NCBI GenBank assembly: GCA_019748195.1
Contig: JAIEPW010000063.1
Coordinates: 17,464-81,463, forward strand
DNA length: 64,000 bases
DNA from: Bryobacteraceae bacterium
GTDB taxonomy: Bacteria > Acidobacteriota > Terriglobia > Bryobacterales > Bryobacteraceae
Reading direction: 5' to 3'
How positions within the stretch are numbered: the first letter of the stretch is position 1; each line of letters starts with the position of its first letter. The position numbers and the translations under genes were made by a program. The notes under the pieces are model-generated. The model was given only the letters and a program-made list of their open reading frames with translations, had not been told where the DNA came from and did no database searches. Shown in pieces: positions 1 through 9,600 of this stretch.

Positions 1-327
1 GAATTCGTAGAGGAGGTCCGGCGGGACCGCGTCAGCGACGTCGTCTTCATGCCGCAATACCGGGAGCCCATCCGCCTTCGCGTCCTGCAGACCATGTGGG
101 ACATCGTGCGCCCTTACCCCGAGTTCTCCGAGGGCCGGCGCCTTTGGTCCGATCGCGTTTTCTACCGGACCCCCGAGGGCTCCGTCCAGCCCCTTTCGGT
201 ACTCTGGAAGGGAGGCCAGCCGGCGATCGTGAAACAATTTGTCGCTCTCATGCATCTGGTGGATTTACGGCAGGTGCGGAGCGCGCTGCGCATGGCTCTG
301 GCGGACGGAGAGGAGTTCTTCTCGTGA
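1..327 (+). CDS. C-terminal fragment of an unrecognised protein
   Basis: The frame is open from the first base of the window and ends with TGA at 325-327, so only the last 108 residues are present. I do not recognise the family. The visible part is soluble-looking, with no membrane segment, and contains the stretch VVFMPQYREP followed by a mixed alpha/beta-like region. The stop overlaps the GTG start of the next gene (GTGA at 324-327), so the two are translationally coupled. By position it is the upstream member of a surface-polysaccharide operon; a role in glycan synthesis is inference from context only. Confidence 0.6.
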   Translation, partial: EFVEEVRRDRVSDVVFMPQYREPIRLRVLQTMWDIVRPYPEFSEGRRLWSDRVFYRTPEGSVQPLSVLWKGGQPAIVKQFVALMHLVDLRQVRSALRMALADGEEFFS

Positions 328-1547
328 CCCACACACCGGCGGGGAGCGGTAAGCCCCGCGTGGCGTTCTTTACGGACTCCTTCCATGAAGTAAATGGCGT
401 CGCGCTGACCAGCCGGCAATTCGAGGCGTTCGCGCGACGCAAGGAGATCCCGTTTCTCAGCGTACACGCGGGACAGGAGACTCGCCGGGAGCGCGCGGGT
501 ATGGTAGAGACGCTGGAATTGCAGCGTGGCCGTCTGAAGTTTCCGGTGGAGCGGGACATGTGGTTCGACCTGAACTTCCGCCGGCATGCCGGACTGGCCG
601 CCCGCGCCGTGCGCGAATTCGGCGCCGACCTGATCCACATCACGGGGCCCAGCGACTGCGGGATCCTCGGCGCCTGGACCGCATGGAAGCTGCGCCTGCC
701 CCTGGTCGCGTCCTGGCACACCAACCTGCACGAGTTCGGCGCGCTCCGATTGAAGAAGCTGCTGCGCTCCTTGCCGGGCGGAGTTGCGGACAGGGCGGCG
801 ACAGCCGCCGAAAAAGCGATCCTGTGGGCCTGCGGCCGCTATTACCGCCTGGGCCGCGTGATTCTGGCCCCGAACCGCGAGTTGCTGGAGTTGTTGCGCC
901 GGCGGACCGGACGGCCGGCGTTCCTGATGCGCCGCGGCGTCGACACCGAGAGCTTCAGCCCGGGCTTCCGCGACCGTGCCGATACCGCCTTCGTGATGGG
1001 CTTCGTCGGCCGCGTTACCCCGGAAAAAAGCGTGCGGTTTCTGAAGACGCTGGAGGACCGGCTGCTGGCGAACGGGCGGTCCAACTTCCGCTTCCTGGTT
1101 GTCGGCGATGGCAGCGAGCTCGGCTGGCTGAAGGACAACTTGCGGCACGGGGAGTTCCCCGGAGTGCTGAAAGGCGAGGCTCTGTCGCGCGCCTACGCCA
1201 ACATGGATCTGTTTGTCTTTCCTTCCCACACCGACACCTTCGGCAACGTGGTGCAGGAGGCGATGGCGAGCGGCGTGCCCAGCGTGGTTACCGCCAGCGG
1301 AGGGCCCAAGTTTCTGGTGAAGTCCGCCGAGACCGGTTTTGTCGCGGCTGATGAGGATGCCTTTTTTCGCTGCGTGGATGGCGTGATCGCGGATCGCGAC
1401 TTGCACCAGCGCATGTGCCTCCAATCGCGGGAACACGCTCTTTCCTTGTCCTGGGACGGTGTGTTCGAGGAAGTCTACCGGGCTTACCAGCATTGTCTGG
1501 CGGATTCTTCGGTGGCGGCCAATCCTCGCCTCCAAACCGCGCTCTAA
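324..1547 (+). CDS. GT4-family glycosyltransferase (MgtA/PimB-like)
   Basis: A 407-residue retaining glycosyltransferase of the GT-B fold, expected to move a sugar from a nucleotide donor to a lipid or glycan acceptor at the inner membrane face. The N-terminus (PRVAFFTDSFHEVNGVA) is the usual start of the acceptor domain of GT4 enzymes. The donor site shows FVGRVTPEKS and, near residues 300-320, SHTDTFGNVVQEAMASGVP, the EX7E region with Asp in the first position, as is common in MgtA-like enzymes. The GTG at 324 is chosen because it overlaps the previous stop, is preceded by GGAGAGGAG at 306-314, and begins exactly where family homology begins; the open frame extends upstream but overlaps the preceding gene. 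The donor and acceptor sugars cannot be told. Confidence 0.9.
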   Translation: MTHTPAGSGKPRVAFFTDSFHEVNGVALTSRQFEAFARRKEIPFLSVHAGQETRRERAGMVETLELQRGRLKFPVERDMWFDLNFRRHAGLAARAVREFGADLIHITGPSDCGILGAWTAWKLRLPLVASWHTNLHEFGALRLKKLLRSLPGGVADRAATAAEKAILWACGRYYRLGRVILAPNRELLELLRRRTGRPAFLMRRGVDTESFSPGFRDRADTAFVMGFVGRVTPEKSVRFLKTLEDRLLANGRSNFRFLVVGDGSELGWLKDNLRHGEFPGVLKGEALSRAYANMDLFVFPSHTDTFGNVVQEAMASGVPSVVTASGGPKFLVKSAETGFVAADEDAFFRCVDGVIADRDLHQRMCLQSREHALSLSWDGVFEEVYRAYQHCLADSSVAANPRLQTAL

Positions 1548-1581
1548 CTCGAACCGCGCGGGTGAGCGACAATAGGGAACC

Positions 1582-2241
1582 ATGGACATCGGCATGGGCC
1601 CGGCCCTCGCCGGACTGCGCCGGCGCGGCTATGTACCCGAGGTCGTGTTTGACGTGGGGGCCAGCGACGGCCGCTGGACTCAGCTCGCGATGACGTATTG
1701 GCCGGGCGCCACGTACTTCTGCTTCGAACCGCTCCAGGAGCGGGCACGCGAGCTCGCCGTCCTTTCCAGCCGCAATCAGGGCCGCGTCGTGGTGTATGGC
1801 TGCGGCCTGGGCGACCGCGACCAGGAGCTCGAGATCTGCGTGAAACCTCAACTGGACGAAAGCAGCTTCGCCTTCTCCGGCGACGACGTCCGCACCGTGC
1901 CGGTACGCCGCCTGGATTCGATGCTCGCGCAGCACCGCATCCCTCTTCCCCAGTTCCTCAAGGTGGATGTCCAGGGCTTCGAGAAACGTGTATTGGACGG
2001 CGCGTCGTCCTCCCTCGGCTCGGCCGACCTGATTCTGCTGGAGTGCACGTTCATTCCCTTCTGCCCGGAAATGCGCACTCTGGACGCGATCGTGGGCGAT
2101 ATGTCGCGGCGCGGATTCATCCCCTATGAAATCGTGGATATCTTGCGCCGGCCCCTGGATGGAGCCATGGGGCAGTGCGACATGCTGTTCATCCGGAAGG
2201 GTCACCACCTCATTTCAGATCATCGGTGGGCCGCCGGATGA
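1582..2241 (+). CDS. FkbM-family SAM-dependent methyltransferase
   Basis: A 219-residue class I methyltransferase of the FkbM type, a family that typically O-methylates sugars in surface glycans or natural products. SAM-binding motif I is VVFDVGASDG (about residues 17-26), and the FkbM-typical strand LKVDVQGFEKRVLDGA follows near residues 130-145. The length is normal for the family. It begins 34 bp after the glycosyltransferase and its TGA overlaps the ATG of the next gene (ATGA at 2238-2241). Substrate is unknown; methylation of the operon's glycan product is inferred. Confidence 0.88.
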   Translation: MDIGMGPALAGLRRRGYVPEVVFDVGASDGRWTQLAMTYWPGATYFCFEPLQERARELAVLSSRNQGRVVVYGCGLGDRDQELEICVKPQLDESSFAFSGDDVRTVPVRRLDSMLAQHRIPLPQFLKVDVQGFEKRVLDGASSSLGSADLILLECTFIPFCPEMRTLDAIVGDMSRRGFIPYEIVDILRRPLDGAMGQCDMLFIRKGHHLISDHRWAAG

Positions 2242-3917
2242 GCCAGTGCTGGGCGTTTGTGCCTCATGTGGGCTGGCTGCGCCACGATCCCGGCGATGAG
2301 GTGATCCAACTGCTTCGGCGCGGCCACTTCGAGGCCGTGGAGCAAGCCTTTCTGTGGCTGTACCTGCGGCCGGGCGACCTTATGGTCGACTGCGGCGCGC
2401 ACGTCGGGCTGCACACCATCGGCGCGCAGCGTGCCTGCGGAGGAAGCGCGGACGTGATCGCGTTGGAGCCGAACGAATCCTCGAGAATGCACCTGCTCGC
2501 GAACCTCGAGCGAAACTCCTGCCGGGCGCGAGTGATCGATTCGGCCGCGTGGAAGGACAGCGGTGGAGTCGAATTCGACGTGGAAGCCGGACCGCGATCC
2601 GCTTTTTCGCGCGTAAGCAGCGCGGCCCGGCGCATCCCGAGTGTGACCCTGGCTCAAATACTGCAGGCGGAGGCTCAGCCCGCCGCGCTGATCAAGTTGG
2701 ATATCGAAGGGGCCGAGCCGGAGGCGCTTGCCGGAGCGGCAGCCGCGATTCGCGACGGCCGCGCGCCAGTCTGGATCATCGAGTTCACCGAGGACAACCT
2801 GCAACGGCGCGGTTCCGGCACGCGGGAGATGGCCGGCCAGTTGGGCGAACTGGGCCTGCGCTTGTTCGAATTGGACCCCGAGAGCCTGCGGCTGACCGAT
2901 GCGCCGGGACAATGGCCGCTGTGGAATCGCAACCTCATCGCCTGTGCGGATCCGCGCGCGGTCAACCACCGCTTATCGACGGCGTCGGGCTCGAACATTG
3001 AGGTGGCCCGCGACCTGCTCGCCCGCGCGGCGGCGTGCCAGCCGCTGCGCGAGTTGGAAGAACTCGGCCGCTACAAGGCGATCGCCGCGACCGTCGAGCA
3101 GACCGCGCAATGGGCGGAGCGCTCCGATCGTGAGCTCGGCCAGGAACGCGCGCTCGCGCGGGAGATGCGTCAGTGGGCGGAGCGAACCGAGGGCTTGCTG
3201 AACAGGGAACGCGAGGAGTCGGCGGCCCTTCGCGATCACATTCAGAAGCTGCGAGCCGAACTCGAGGCCGCAAGTCAGGCCGTTGTTGAGCATCAGGTGC
3301 TGGCGGACGAACACCGCGGGTGGGCCGAGCAGACAGAGTCGTTCCTGACCGCGGAGCGAAAGCTTTCCGCGGAGTTGCGAGAGTGGGCGGAAAAGTCAGA
3401 GGCGCTGCTGCGGATCGAAATCGAGGCCAAGAGCGGAATTCAGCTAGCGCTCCAGCGGGAACAGGATCTCTCGCGGAAGAACCGCGACTGGGCCGAGAAC
3501 ACGGAGCGGCTTCTGGCCTTGGAGCGTGAGATGGCCGCCGCGCTTCGAGCGCGAGTAGAAAAGGCCGAAGCCGATCTCTCCTCCTTAGGAGCAAGGATCG
3601 AAGACCTGCGCTCGGCAAGAGAGCAACTGGACCGGCGGCTAACCTCCGAACGGGACCGCTCGGCCGCGGCGGCAAAGGAGTGGGAGCGCGTCCGGAGGCA
3701 TCAGGAAGAACTGCTGGCCGCCGGGCAGGACACTTCCGCCGCGCTTCGCGATCGCGCGAAGGCGGCCGAGTCGCTGCTGGCCGCGGCCCACGCTTCCATC
3801 GAAGAATTACGGTTGGAGTTGGAGGAGGAGCGTAACTCGGTACAGCGGATGCGCGACATCCTGAAGAATCGCGCGATGCTGCTGAAGCATTTTATCCGGA
3901 GCAAACCCGTTGACTGA
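2238..3917 (+). CDS. FkbM-family methyltransferase with long C-terminal coiled coil
   Basis: A 559-residue two-part protein. Residues ~35-250 are a second FkbM methyltransferase: motif I is MVDCGAHVGLHT and the later motif is IKLDIEGAEPEALAGA. From about residue 270 to ~545 the sequence is almost entirely Glu/Arg/Ala/Leu-rich, with no Pro, as in a long coiled coil. Within it a Trp-Ala-Glu motif recurs at Trp 292, 313, 362, 383 and 418; all spacings (21, 49, 21, 35) are multiples of seven, so the Trp keeps the same heptad position. The ATG at 2238 overlaps the previous stop. The coiled coil may set a chain-length or assembly scaffold, as in some other O-antigen terminators, but that is inference. 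Confidence 0.85.
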   Translation: MSQCWAFVPHVGWLRHDPGDEVIQLLRRGHFEAVEQAFLWLYLRPGDLMVDCGAHVGLHTIGAQRACGGSADVIALEPNESSRMHLLANLERNSCRARVIDSAAWKDSGGVEFDVEAGPRSAFSRVSSAARRIPSVTLAQILQAEAQPAALIKLDIEGAEPEALAGAAAAIRDGRAPVWIIEFTEDNLQRRGSGTREMAGQLGELGLRLFELDPESLRLTDAPGQWPLWNRNLIACADPRAVNHRLSTASGSNIEVARDLLARAAACQPLRELEELGRYKAIAATVEQTAQWAERSDRELGQERALAREMRQWAERTEGLLNREREESAALRDHIQKLRAELEAASQAVVEHQVLADEHRGWAEQTESFLTAERKLSAELREWAEKSEALLRIEIEAKSGIQLALQREQDLSRKNRDWAENTERLLALEREMAAALRARVEKAEADLSSLGARIEDLRSAREQLDRRLTSERDRSAAAAKEWERVRRHQEELLAAGQDTSAALRDRAKAAESLLAAAHASIEELRLELEEERNSVQRMRDILKNRAMLLKHFIRSKPVD

Positions 3918-4806
3918 GCCGCGTATTTCTCTCATCACCCCGTCATTGAACGCGGCGAAGACCATCGGGCGGACCTTGCGATCCGTCGAGGCACAGGAGT
4001 ACCCGGCGCTGGAACTCATCTGTGTCGATGGGGGCAGTTCGGACGGGACCATCCAAATCATCCGCCGCTTCGACCGGCTGGTGACCCGGCTGATTCAGGA
4101 GAAGGACAAGAACACGGCGGACGCTCTGAACAAAGGGTTCCGCGCCGCGGGCGGCGAAATTTTCGGCTACCTGAACGCCGATGACGAACTGGCGCCCGGC
4201 GCGCTGCGCCGCGTCGCGCGCGAGTTCGCCGAAAACCCCGGAGTGGACGTGATCACCGGGGGCTGCCGCCGTGTGTTCGCCGACAACTCCGAACGGATCA
4301 CGCAAGTCCCGGAGTCCTTTGTCGCGAATTTGCCGATGCGCAACGATATCGAGCAGCCCAGCACTTTCTGGCGATCGGCCGTTCACCACCGCGCCGGCGA
4401 ACTGGACGACAGCTTTGCGCTCGCATTTGATTGGGAGTGGTGGAACCGCCTGCGCCAGGCCGGCGCCCGCTTCCACCGCATCCAGGATGTCCTGTCCGTG
4501 TATTACTTTTCCGGTGACAACCTGACCTCGCGGGCGGGAACGCGAGTGATCGAGGAGATGTACCGGGTTACCAAGCGCTACGGACCGCACAATGGACGCC
4601 TGGCGGACGTGTACCGCCTGATCTACCGGGTTTTTGATCTCCGCGGGTTCTATGACCGCCCGTTCGCCGAGCTTCCCTACCCCCAGCAACTGGTCTTCGG
4701 CGCATCCTTGCGCCTCCTGTACCTTCTCTACGGGCGGCACGCGATCAACAATTACAATTGGAACTGGGCCTCGAAACAGGTCCGTGGGCTGGTCTGGTAC
4801 AAGTAA
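3910..4806 (+). CDS. GT2-family glycosyltransferase
   Basis: A 298-residue inverting glycosyltransferase of the GT-A fold. The N-terminal motif ISLITPSLNAAKTIGRTLRS and the nucleotide-sugar segment LICVDGGSSDGT are followed by the metal-binding loop GYLNADDELAPGA near residues 78-90 (Asp-Asp in place of a strict DxD). WEWWNRL near residue 180 corresponds to the acceptor-side ED/W motif seen in this family. The start is TTG at 3910, overlapping the coiled-coil methyltransferase by 8 nt and placing the family's usual N-terminus at residue 2. It is the last gene of the coupled glycan operon. Sugar specificity is not apparent. Confidence 0.88.
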   Translation: MTEPRISLITPSLNAAKTIGRTLRSVEAQEYPALELICVDGGSSDGTIQIIRRFDRLVTRLIQEKDKNTADALNKGFRAAGGEIFGYLNADDELAPGALRRVAREFAENPGVDVITGGCRRVFADNSERITQVPESFVANLPMRNDIEQPSTFWRSAVHHRAGELDDSFALAFDWEWWNRLRQAGARFHRIQDVLSVYYFSGDNLTSRAGTRVIEEMYRVTKRYGPHNGRLADVYRLIYRVFDLRGFYDRPFAELPYPQQLVFGASLRLLYLLYGRHAINNYNWNWASKQVRGLVWYK

Positions 4807-4842
4807 TGCGACCCGCCGCGGTTCGGTAGAATCAAGGGAAAC

Positions 4843-6255
4843 ATGCTCCACATTCCGATCCTTCGCCAGGGCCAGCCCTATAAGAGCGTCGACCTGATCC
4901 GCACCGCGAATTTCCGCACCAAGGAGCCCTTCGTCGAGATCAGCCAGGCGAACGCCGGCCTGATCCGCCGTGACCTTCTGAACCAGGACGAGATGCGGGA
5001 TTCGCTGATGGGTTTCTCCACGCGCGACCTCCTGGCGATCGCGAAACAGGCGGGCCAGCACTTCATGAATGACGCACTGCCGCTGGGCGAGTCCACCCAG
5101 ACCCCGCAGCAGTACGTGGAGGCCCTTAGCGCCACCACGGGCATGCCCTACGTGATGGTTCGCGCGAACATGCGCAAGATTTTCGGCGTGCTGGACCAGA
5201 TGGAAGCCGTACTGAATGGTCTGACGCGGCTGCCCAGCCTGGATGTGCTGGATCGCGGCTGGGGCGACGTGGCCGGAACCGCGGTCAGCTTTTTCCGCCG
5301 CGCGTCGGCGTTGGGCGTGGTACTGCCGAACAACTCGCCGGGCGTGCACTCGTTGTGGGCGCCCGCGTTCGCCATGAAGACCGCCCTGATGCTGAAGCCG
5401 GGCTCGGCGGAGCCTTGGACGCCGTATCGCATGATTCAGGCGCTCTTGAAGGCCGGTGCTCCCGCGAAGGCTTTCGGCTATTACCCCGCCGATCATGGCG
5501 GCGGCGCGGAGATCCTGCGCGGATGCGGGCGTGGCATGGTGTTCGGCGACGTCGCGGCCACCAAGCGCTGGGAAAGCGATCCCCGCGTGGAAGTCCACGG
5601 TCCCGGCTATTCGAAGGTGATCTTCGGTGAAGATGAGGCGGACAACTGGGAGAAGTACATTGATGTGATTGCCGCCTCGATCGCCTCTAATTCGGGCCGC
5701 TCCTGCGTCAACGCGTCTGGAGTTTGGACGCCGCGCAACGGTGCCAGGATCGCCCAGGCGCTGGCCGCCAAACTCGCATCCATTGAACCGCGGCCCGCCG
5801 ACGCCGAGGATGCGCAGATCTCGCCCTTCGCCGACCCCAAGGTGGCCGAGCGCATCTCCGCGATCATCGATCAGGACCTGCCCGGCGCGGTGGACGTAAC
5901 CGCTTCCATGCGCCCCGGGCCGCGGTACACGACGTTTGAAGGCTGCGGTTATCTGCTGCCGACGATCGTGACGTGCTCCGTCGACCATCCGCTGGCCAAT
6001 CGCGAGTTTCTATTCCCGTTCGCCAGCGTGGTCGAACTGCCTCAGGATCAGATCCTGGAGGCGATCGGCCCATCCCTGGTGGTCACGGTGATTAGCAACG
6101 ATCCGAAATTCCGCCAGCAGTGCCTGACCAGCGAGAACGTGGGCCGTCTGAACTTCGGTCCGATTCCGACGATGCAGATTTCCTGGGATCAGCCGCACGA
6201 AGGCAACCTGTTCGACCATTTGTTCGCGCGCCGCGCGTTCCAAGCCGCGTCCTGA
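4843..6255 (+). CDS. Aldehyde-dehydrogenase-superfamily protein, atypical
   Basis: A 470-residue protein of the aldehyde dehydrogenase fold. The catalytic thiol region is SNSGRSCVNASGVW with Cys288 in the nucleophile position, and the cofactor strand LMLKPGSAEPWTP has the usual Lys. The segment that normally holds the general-base Glu (ELGGK) instead reads VHGPGYSKVIFGEDEA, so the usual Glu is absent, as in CoA-acylating or LuxC-like acyl reductases. An acyl-CoA or semialdehyde substrate is therefore possible but unproven. AAGGGA precedes the ATG by about 8 bp. Its TGA overlaps the ATG of the small membrane protein that follows. Confidence 0.8.
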   Translation: MLHIPILRQGQPYKSVDLIRTANFRTKEPFVEISQANAGLIRRDLLNQDEMRDSLMGFSTRDLLAIAKQAGQHFMNDALPLGESTQTPQQYVEALSATTGMPYVMVRANMRKIFGVLDQMEAVLNGLTRLPSLDVLDRGWGDVAGTAVSFFRRASALGVVLPNNSPGVHSLWAPAFAMKTALMLKPGSAEPWTPYRMIQALLKAGAPAKAFGYYPADHGGGAEILRGCGRGMVFGDVAATKRWESDPRVEVHGPGYSKVIFGEDEADNWEKYIDVIAASIASNSGRSCVNASGVWTPRNGARIAQALAAKLASIEPRPADAEDAQISPFADPKVAERISAIIDQDLPGAVDVTASMRPGPRYTTFEGCGYLLPTIVTCSVDHPLANREFLFPFASVVELPQDQILEAIGPSLVVTVISNDPKFRQQCLTSENVGRLNFGPIPTMQISWDQPHEGNLFDHLFARRAFQAAS

Positions 6256-6614
6256 TGCGCCCCAAGTGGCTGCTGCTGGCTGGTGCGCTGGCGACGCCGG
6301 CCGTTCTCATCGTTCCGTTGCTTCTGGGACGCTTGTCTTGGGATGCCATCCTGTGGCGCGCGTTCGATGTGGTGCTGGAAACGGCGCCCACGGGAGTCTG
6401 GGGACTGTTCGCCGCGGCCTTTCCCTTGGGGCCTGGCTTCTACGTACTGATCTCCGCCGCTGCCCTCTACCGCGTATTGGAATGCTTCGACAAGAGCGCG
6501 GACGCCTGGTGGATCGCCGCCCACCTGACCGGGGCCGCGCTTTATCTGCTCGCGATACTCGTTCAGGCGCGCCGGCGCAAGGCCTCCGCCTCCACCTCGG
6601 CGCCGGCCGCCTAG
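6255..6614 (+). CDS. Small membrane protein, function unknown
   Basis: A 119-residue hydrophobic protein with three predicted membrane segments (about residues 6-24, 47-70 and 80-103) and a basic, Ala/Ser-rich cytoplasmic tail. I do not recognise the family. ATG at 6255 overlaps the stop of the aldehyde-dehydrogenase-like gene (TGATG), so it is probably co-translated with it; a longer in-frame extension into that gene is not credible. Its TAG overlaps the stop of the convergent TonB receptor gene by three bases, leaving no room for an intergenic terminator. Confidence 0.65.
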   Translation: MRPKWLLLAGALATPAVLIVPLLLGRLSWDAILWRAFDVVLETAPTGVWGLFAAAFPLGPGFYVLISAAALYRVLECFDKSADAWWIAAHLTGAALYLLAILVQARRRKASASTSAPAA

Positions 6615-9600
6615 AAGGTCATCCGCGCCTGTAGCACCACGATGCGATTCCCGTCCGCGGAAGTGATGCGGCCGAAGTCCAGCGAATTGATGTTGGCGTT
6701 CGGGTCGCCCCACTGCGGCGTGTTGGTGAAGTTAATGGCGTCGGCACGAATCTGCAGTCCGATGCGCTCCGTGATCCGCACCCGCTTAATCAAGTTCACG
6801 TCCAGCCGGAACGATCCGGGTGATTCGAAGAAGCGTCCCGCCAGCGTGCCCAATTCGCCGGGTTGCGGATTCACCATCAGCAGGCGGCCGTTTTCATCGG
6901 CGATCGCGCGCAGGGTGCTTCGCTGTTGCACGCCTTGGGCCGTGGTCATGCGGGCCACATGAGGGTCCACCACCTGCTGCCAGCCTGAAAAATAGACGGG
7001 GCCCTGCGGCGTCATGGTGACGCGTCCCGCGCCGTTCGAAATGGGCGCCACGGCCATCGGATACGTTCCCGCCGTGGTGAATCCGTTGAACGCGTTCACC
7101 GAGGAGATGCTCAGCGGCTCGCCCGAAAACACGTTGAATATGCTGCCCACCTGCCATCCGCCGATGATGTGGTTCAGCCAGCCCGGCGCGCCCTTGGCGA
7201 AGGTGCGATCCCGGCCGAACGGCAGCTCGTAAATGCCGTTGTTGCGCCAGACGTGAGTTCGATGAAACTCCATGCGGCGTTTGTCCACCTCGCGGTTACG
7301 CAGCGTGCGGAATTGCGCGAACAGGGCCGCGTCGTTGCCTTCGGAATCGCCCAGCGTCTTGCTCCAGGTATAGTTGCCTTGGAAAAAGAATCCCTTGCTG
7401 AAGCGGCGCATGAACTCCAGTTGCAAGGCGTGGTACGTCGAGTTCGAGAAGTTCCCGCTCAGGATCGCCGTGGCGAACTGCGGGTTGGGGAGAACAAAAT
7501 TCTCGGGCAGGCCCGCTCGCCGCAGCAGCCCTCCGTTCACCCCGGTGAACTGGTTGGTGCTGGAAATAAAATTCGCCAGTCCGCCCACGTTGTTGTTGGA
7601 GAGGAACGCCTGCATGGCCGCGTTGGAGCGCACCAGGTCCGATCCGCGCACCGTGGTCCCGTTCACGCCCCCGAGTCCCATGAAGATCCGGTCGAACAGC
7701 GGCGCGTTGCCGCCCGCCTGCGTGATCTGATACGCCTCCAGAATCCCGTTCTCGAAGATATTCGCTTCGTTGATGCTCACGTCGCGAATCAGCTTTGTGC
7801 CCTTCGAGCCCACGTAACGGGCTTCAAAGCTGGTGTCCTTGCCCAGGCTGCGCGTGATGGAGAAGTTGAAGTTCTGGATATACGGCGTCCGCAGGCGATC
7901 GTCGTAGCTGCGCACCGTCTGAGTGCGCTGCGTCAGCGGAACGGTCCCCATGGGTTCCCCGATCTGCGGCACGGGGAGCCGCAGGTTTTGCAGGTTCAGC
8001 AGCGAACCGGAGAGCAAAATGCCCACCTCCGACAAGCCCGGATTCAGCCCGGCGATGTCATGCGTCAGGTAGATCGGATTCCGCTCGTACCCGATGCCAT
8101 ATCCGGCGCGGATCACGGTCTTGTTGCGCCCGAACCACGGCAGCGTCCAGGCGAAACCGACGTTCGGCGACCAGTTGTTCCAATCCTGCTCGAAGAACTT
8201 CACGCCCGGATTGGGTGTTCCCGGCCCTACCAGTTGCGGCCGCGTCAGCGATCCGTTTAATCGCCCCGGCTGGAACATGTCACCGAACCCGGTGCCGGAG
8301 ATCCCGAATAACCCGCCGGTTCCCCCCACCAGAGCCACACCCCGCTGCCCGCGCTCGTACGGCACGCGGTAATGCTCGTAGCGGACCCCCAGATTCAGCG
8401 TCAGCGACGGCGACACGCGCCACTCGTCCTTGAAGAAGAAGCTGTACTCATGCTGCCGCCAGTTGCGATATCGCGACAGGCCCGAGATGTAGCGCAGATC
8501 CTGGCCGCCGGGCGAGTTGTAGGTCTGAAAAGCGTTGGAGATGCTCCCGGACAGATCCAGCAACAGGTTCTGCGCCAGGTTCGTATTTAAGCCGATCCCC
8601 GGAACGTTGGCGATATTCTGCACCGGCGCCGCGCCCGCGCCCACGCTGGCGCGAGGTTGCACCGCGAAGGCATCGTAACCCGCGCTGGACACGAAGCGGA
8701 TCTCGGCGCCCCCGCGGAAGGAGTGCTTGCCCTTTAGCCAGGAGATCGTATCCGAATACTGATACACCGGCGTCATGCGGCTGGACGGATCGGAGGCGTA
8801 GTTGGTGGGCAACACCGGCTCGGTGAAGGTCAGCATGTCCAGTATGAACGGAACTCCGTTCGCGGTGGGAAGCAGCGATGTCCCCCCTGCTTCCTCGGCG
8901 AAGGGGGCAATCGAAGTGTTTCGCGGCCGGAAGACGCCGGCTCGCGCTTCGTTCACCAGGTTCGGCCGCAGCACCGAGATCAGCGACAGGTTGTACTGTT
9001 TCGTGTTCGTGGGTCCCAGCCCTCCGGGCGAATCGGGCAGCGGCTGGGGTCCGACAACATTGAAGCTGTCGTAGCCCTGATTCGAGAACGTCCAGGTGAG
9101 GCGGTGATTCGGGTTGAACTGATGATCGATGCGGAACTCGAAAAGCTGATATTCGATCCGCACCGGACGGCTCCAGGTATAACCCGCGGTGTTCAATCCG
9201 TCACCGAACCGGAAGTTATTCGGTGACGGAACGGAGCCGAGGATCCGCGCAATGGCTCCCGTGGGATCAGCCGCCAGGCGGTTCGGATCTCGGCCGAACA
9301 CGTTCACGGTCTGCAGATCGCCGGTTATGCCCGTGGGGCGCAGGGGATTTCCCTGCAGGTCCACCGTCGGCACGCGGGCGATCGCGTTCGCGTTCTGAAC
9401 GCCGGGAAAGAAGCGGAACTGGCCGCGACGCGCCGGGTCGGTGAGCACGATCGCCGTGGTGGCGTTCTTCTGCCGTTGCCGATCCCCGTCGAAAAGCACA
9501 TGGAAGAACGTCCGATTGCGCTTGATCGGACCACCCAGCCGGCCCCCAAACTGGTTGCGGATCAGAATGTTCCTCGGCGAAATCTGCTCGTTGCTGATCG

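Noticed and set aside
3943..5988. Long minus-strand open frame (681 codons)
   Set aside because: It lies antisense to the GT2 and aldehyde-dehydrogenase-like genes, which carry clear family motifs; its translation has no recognisable motif and arises from high G+C codon bias.
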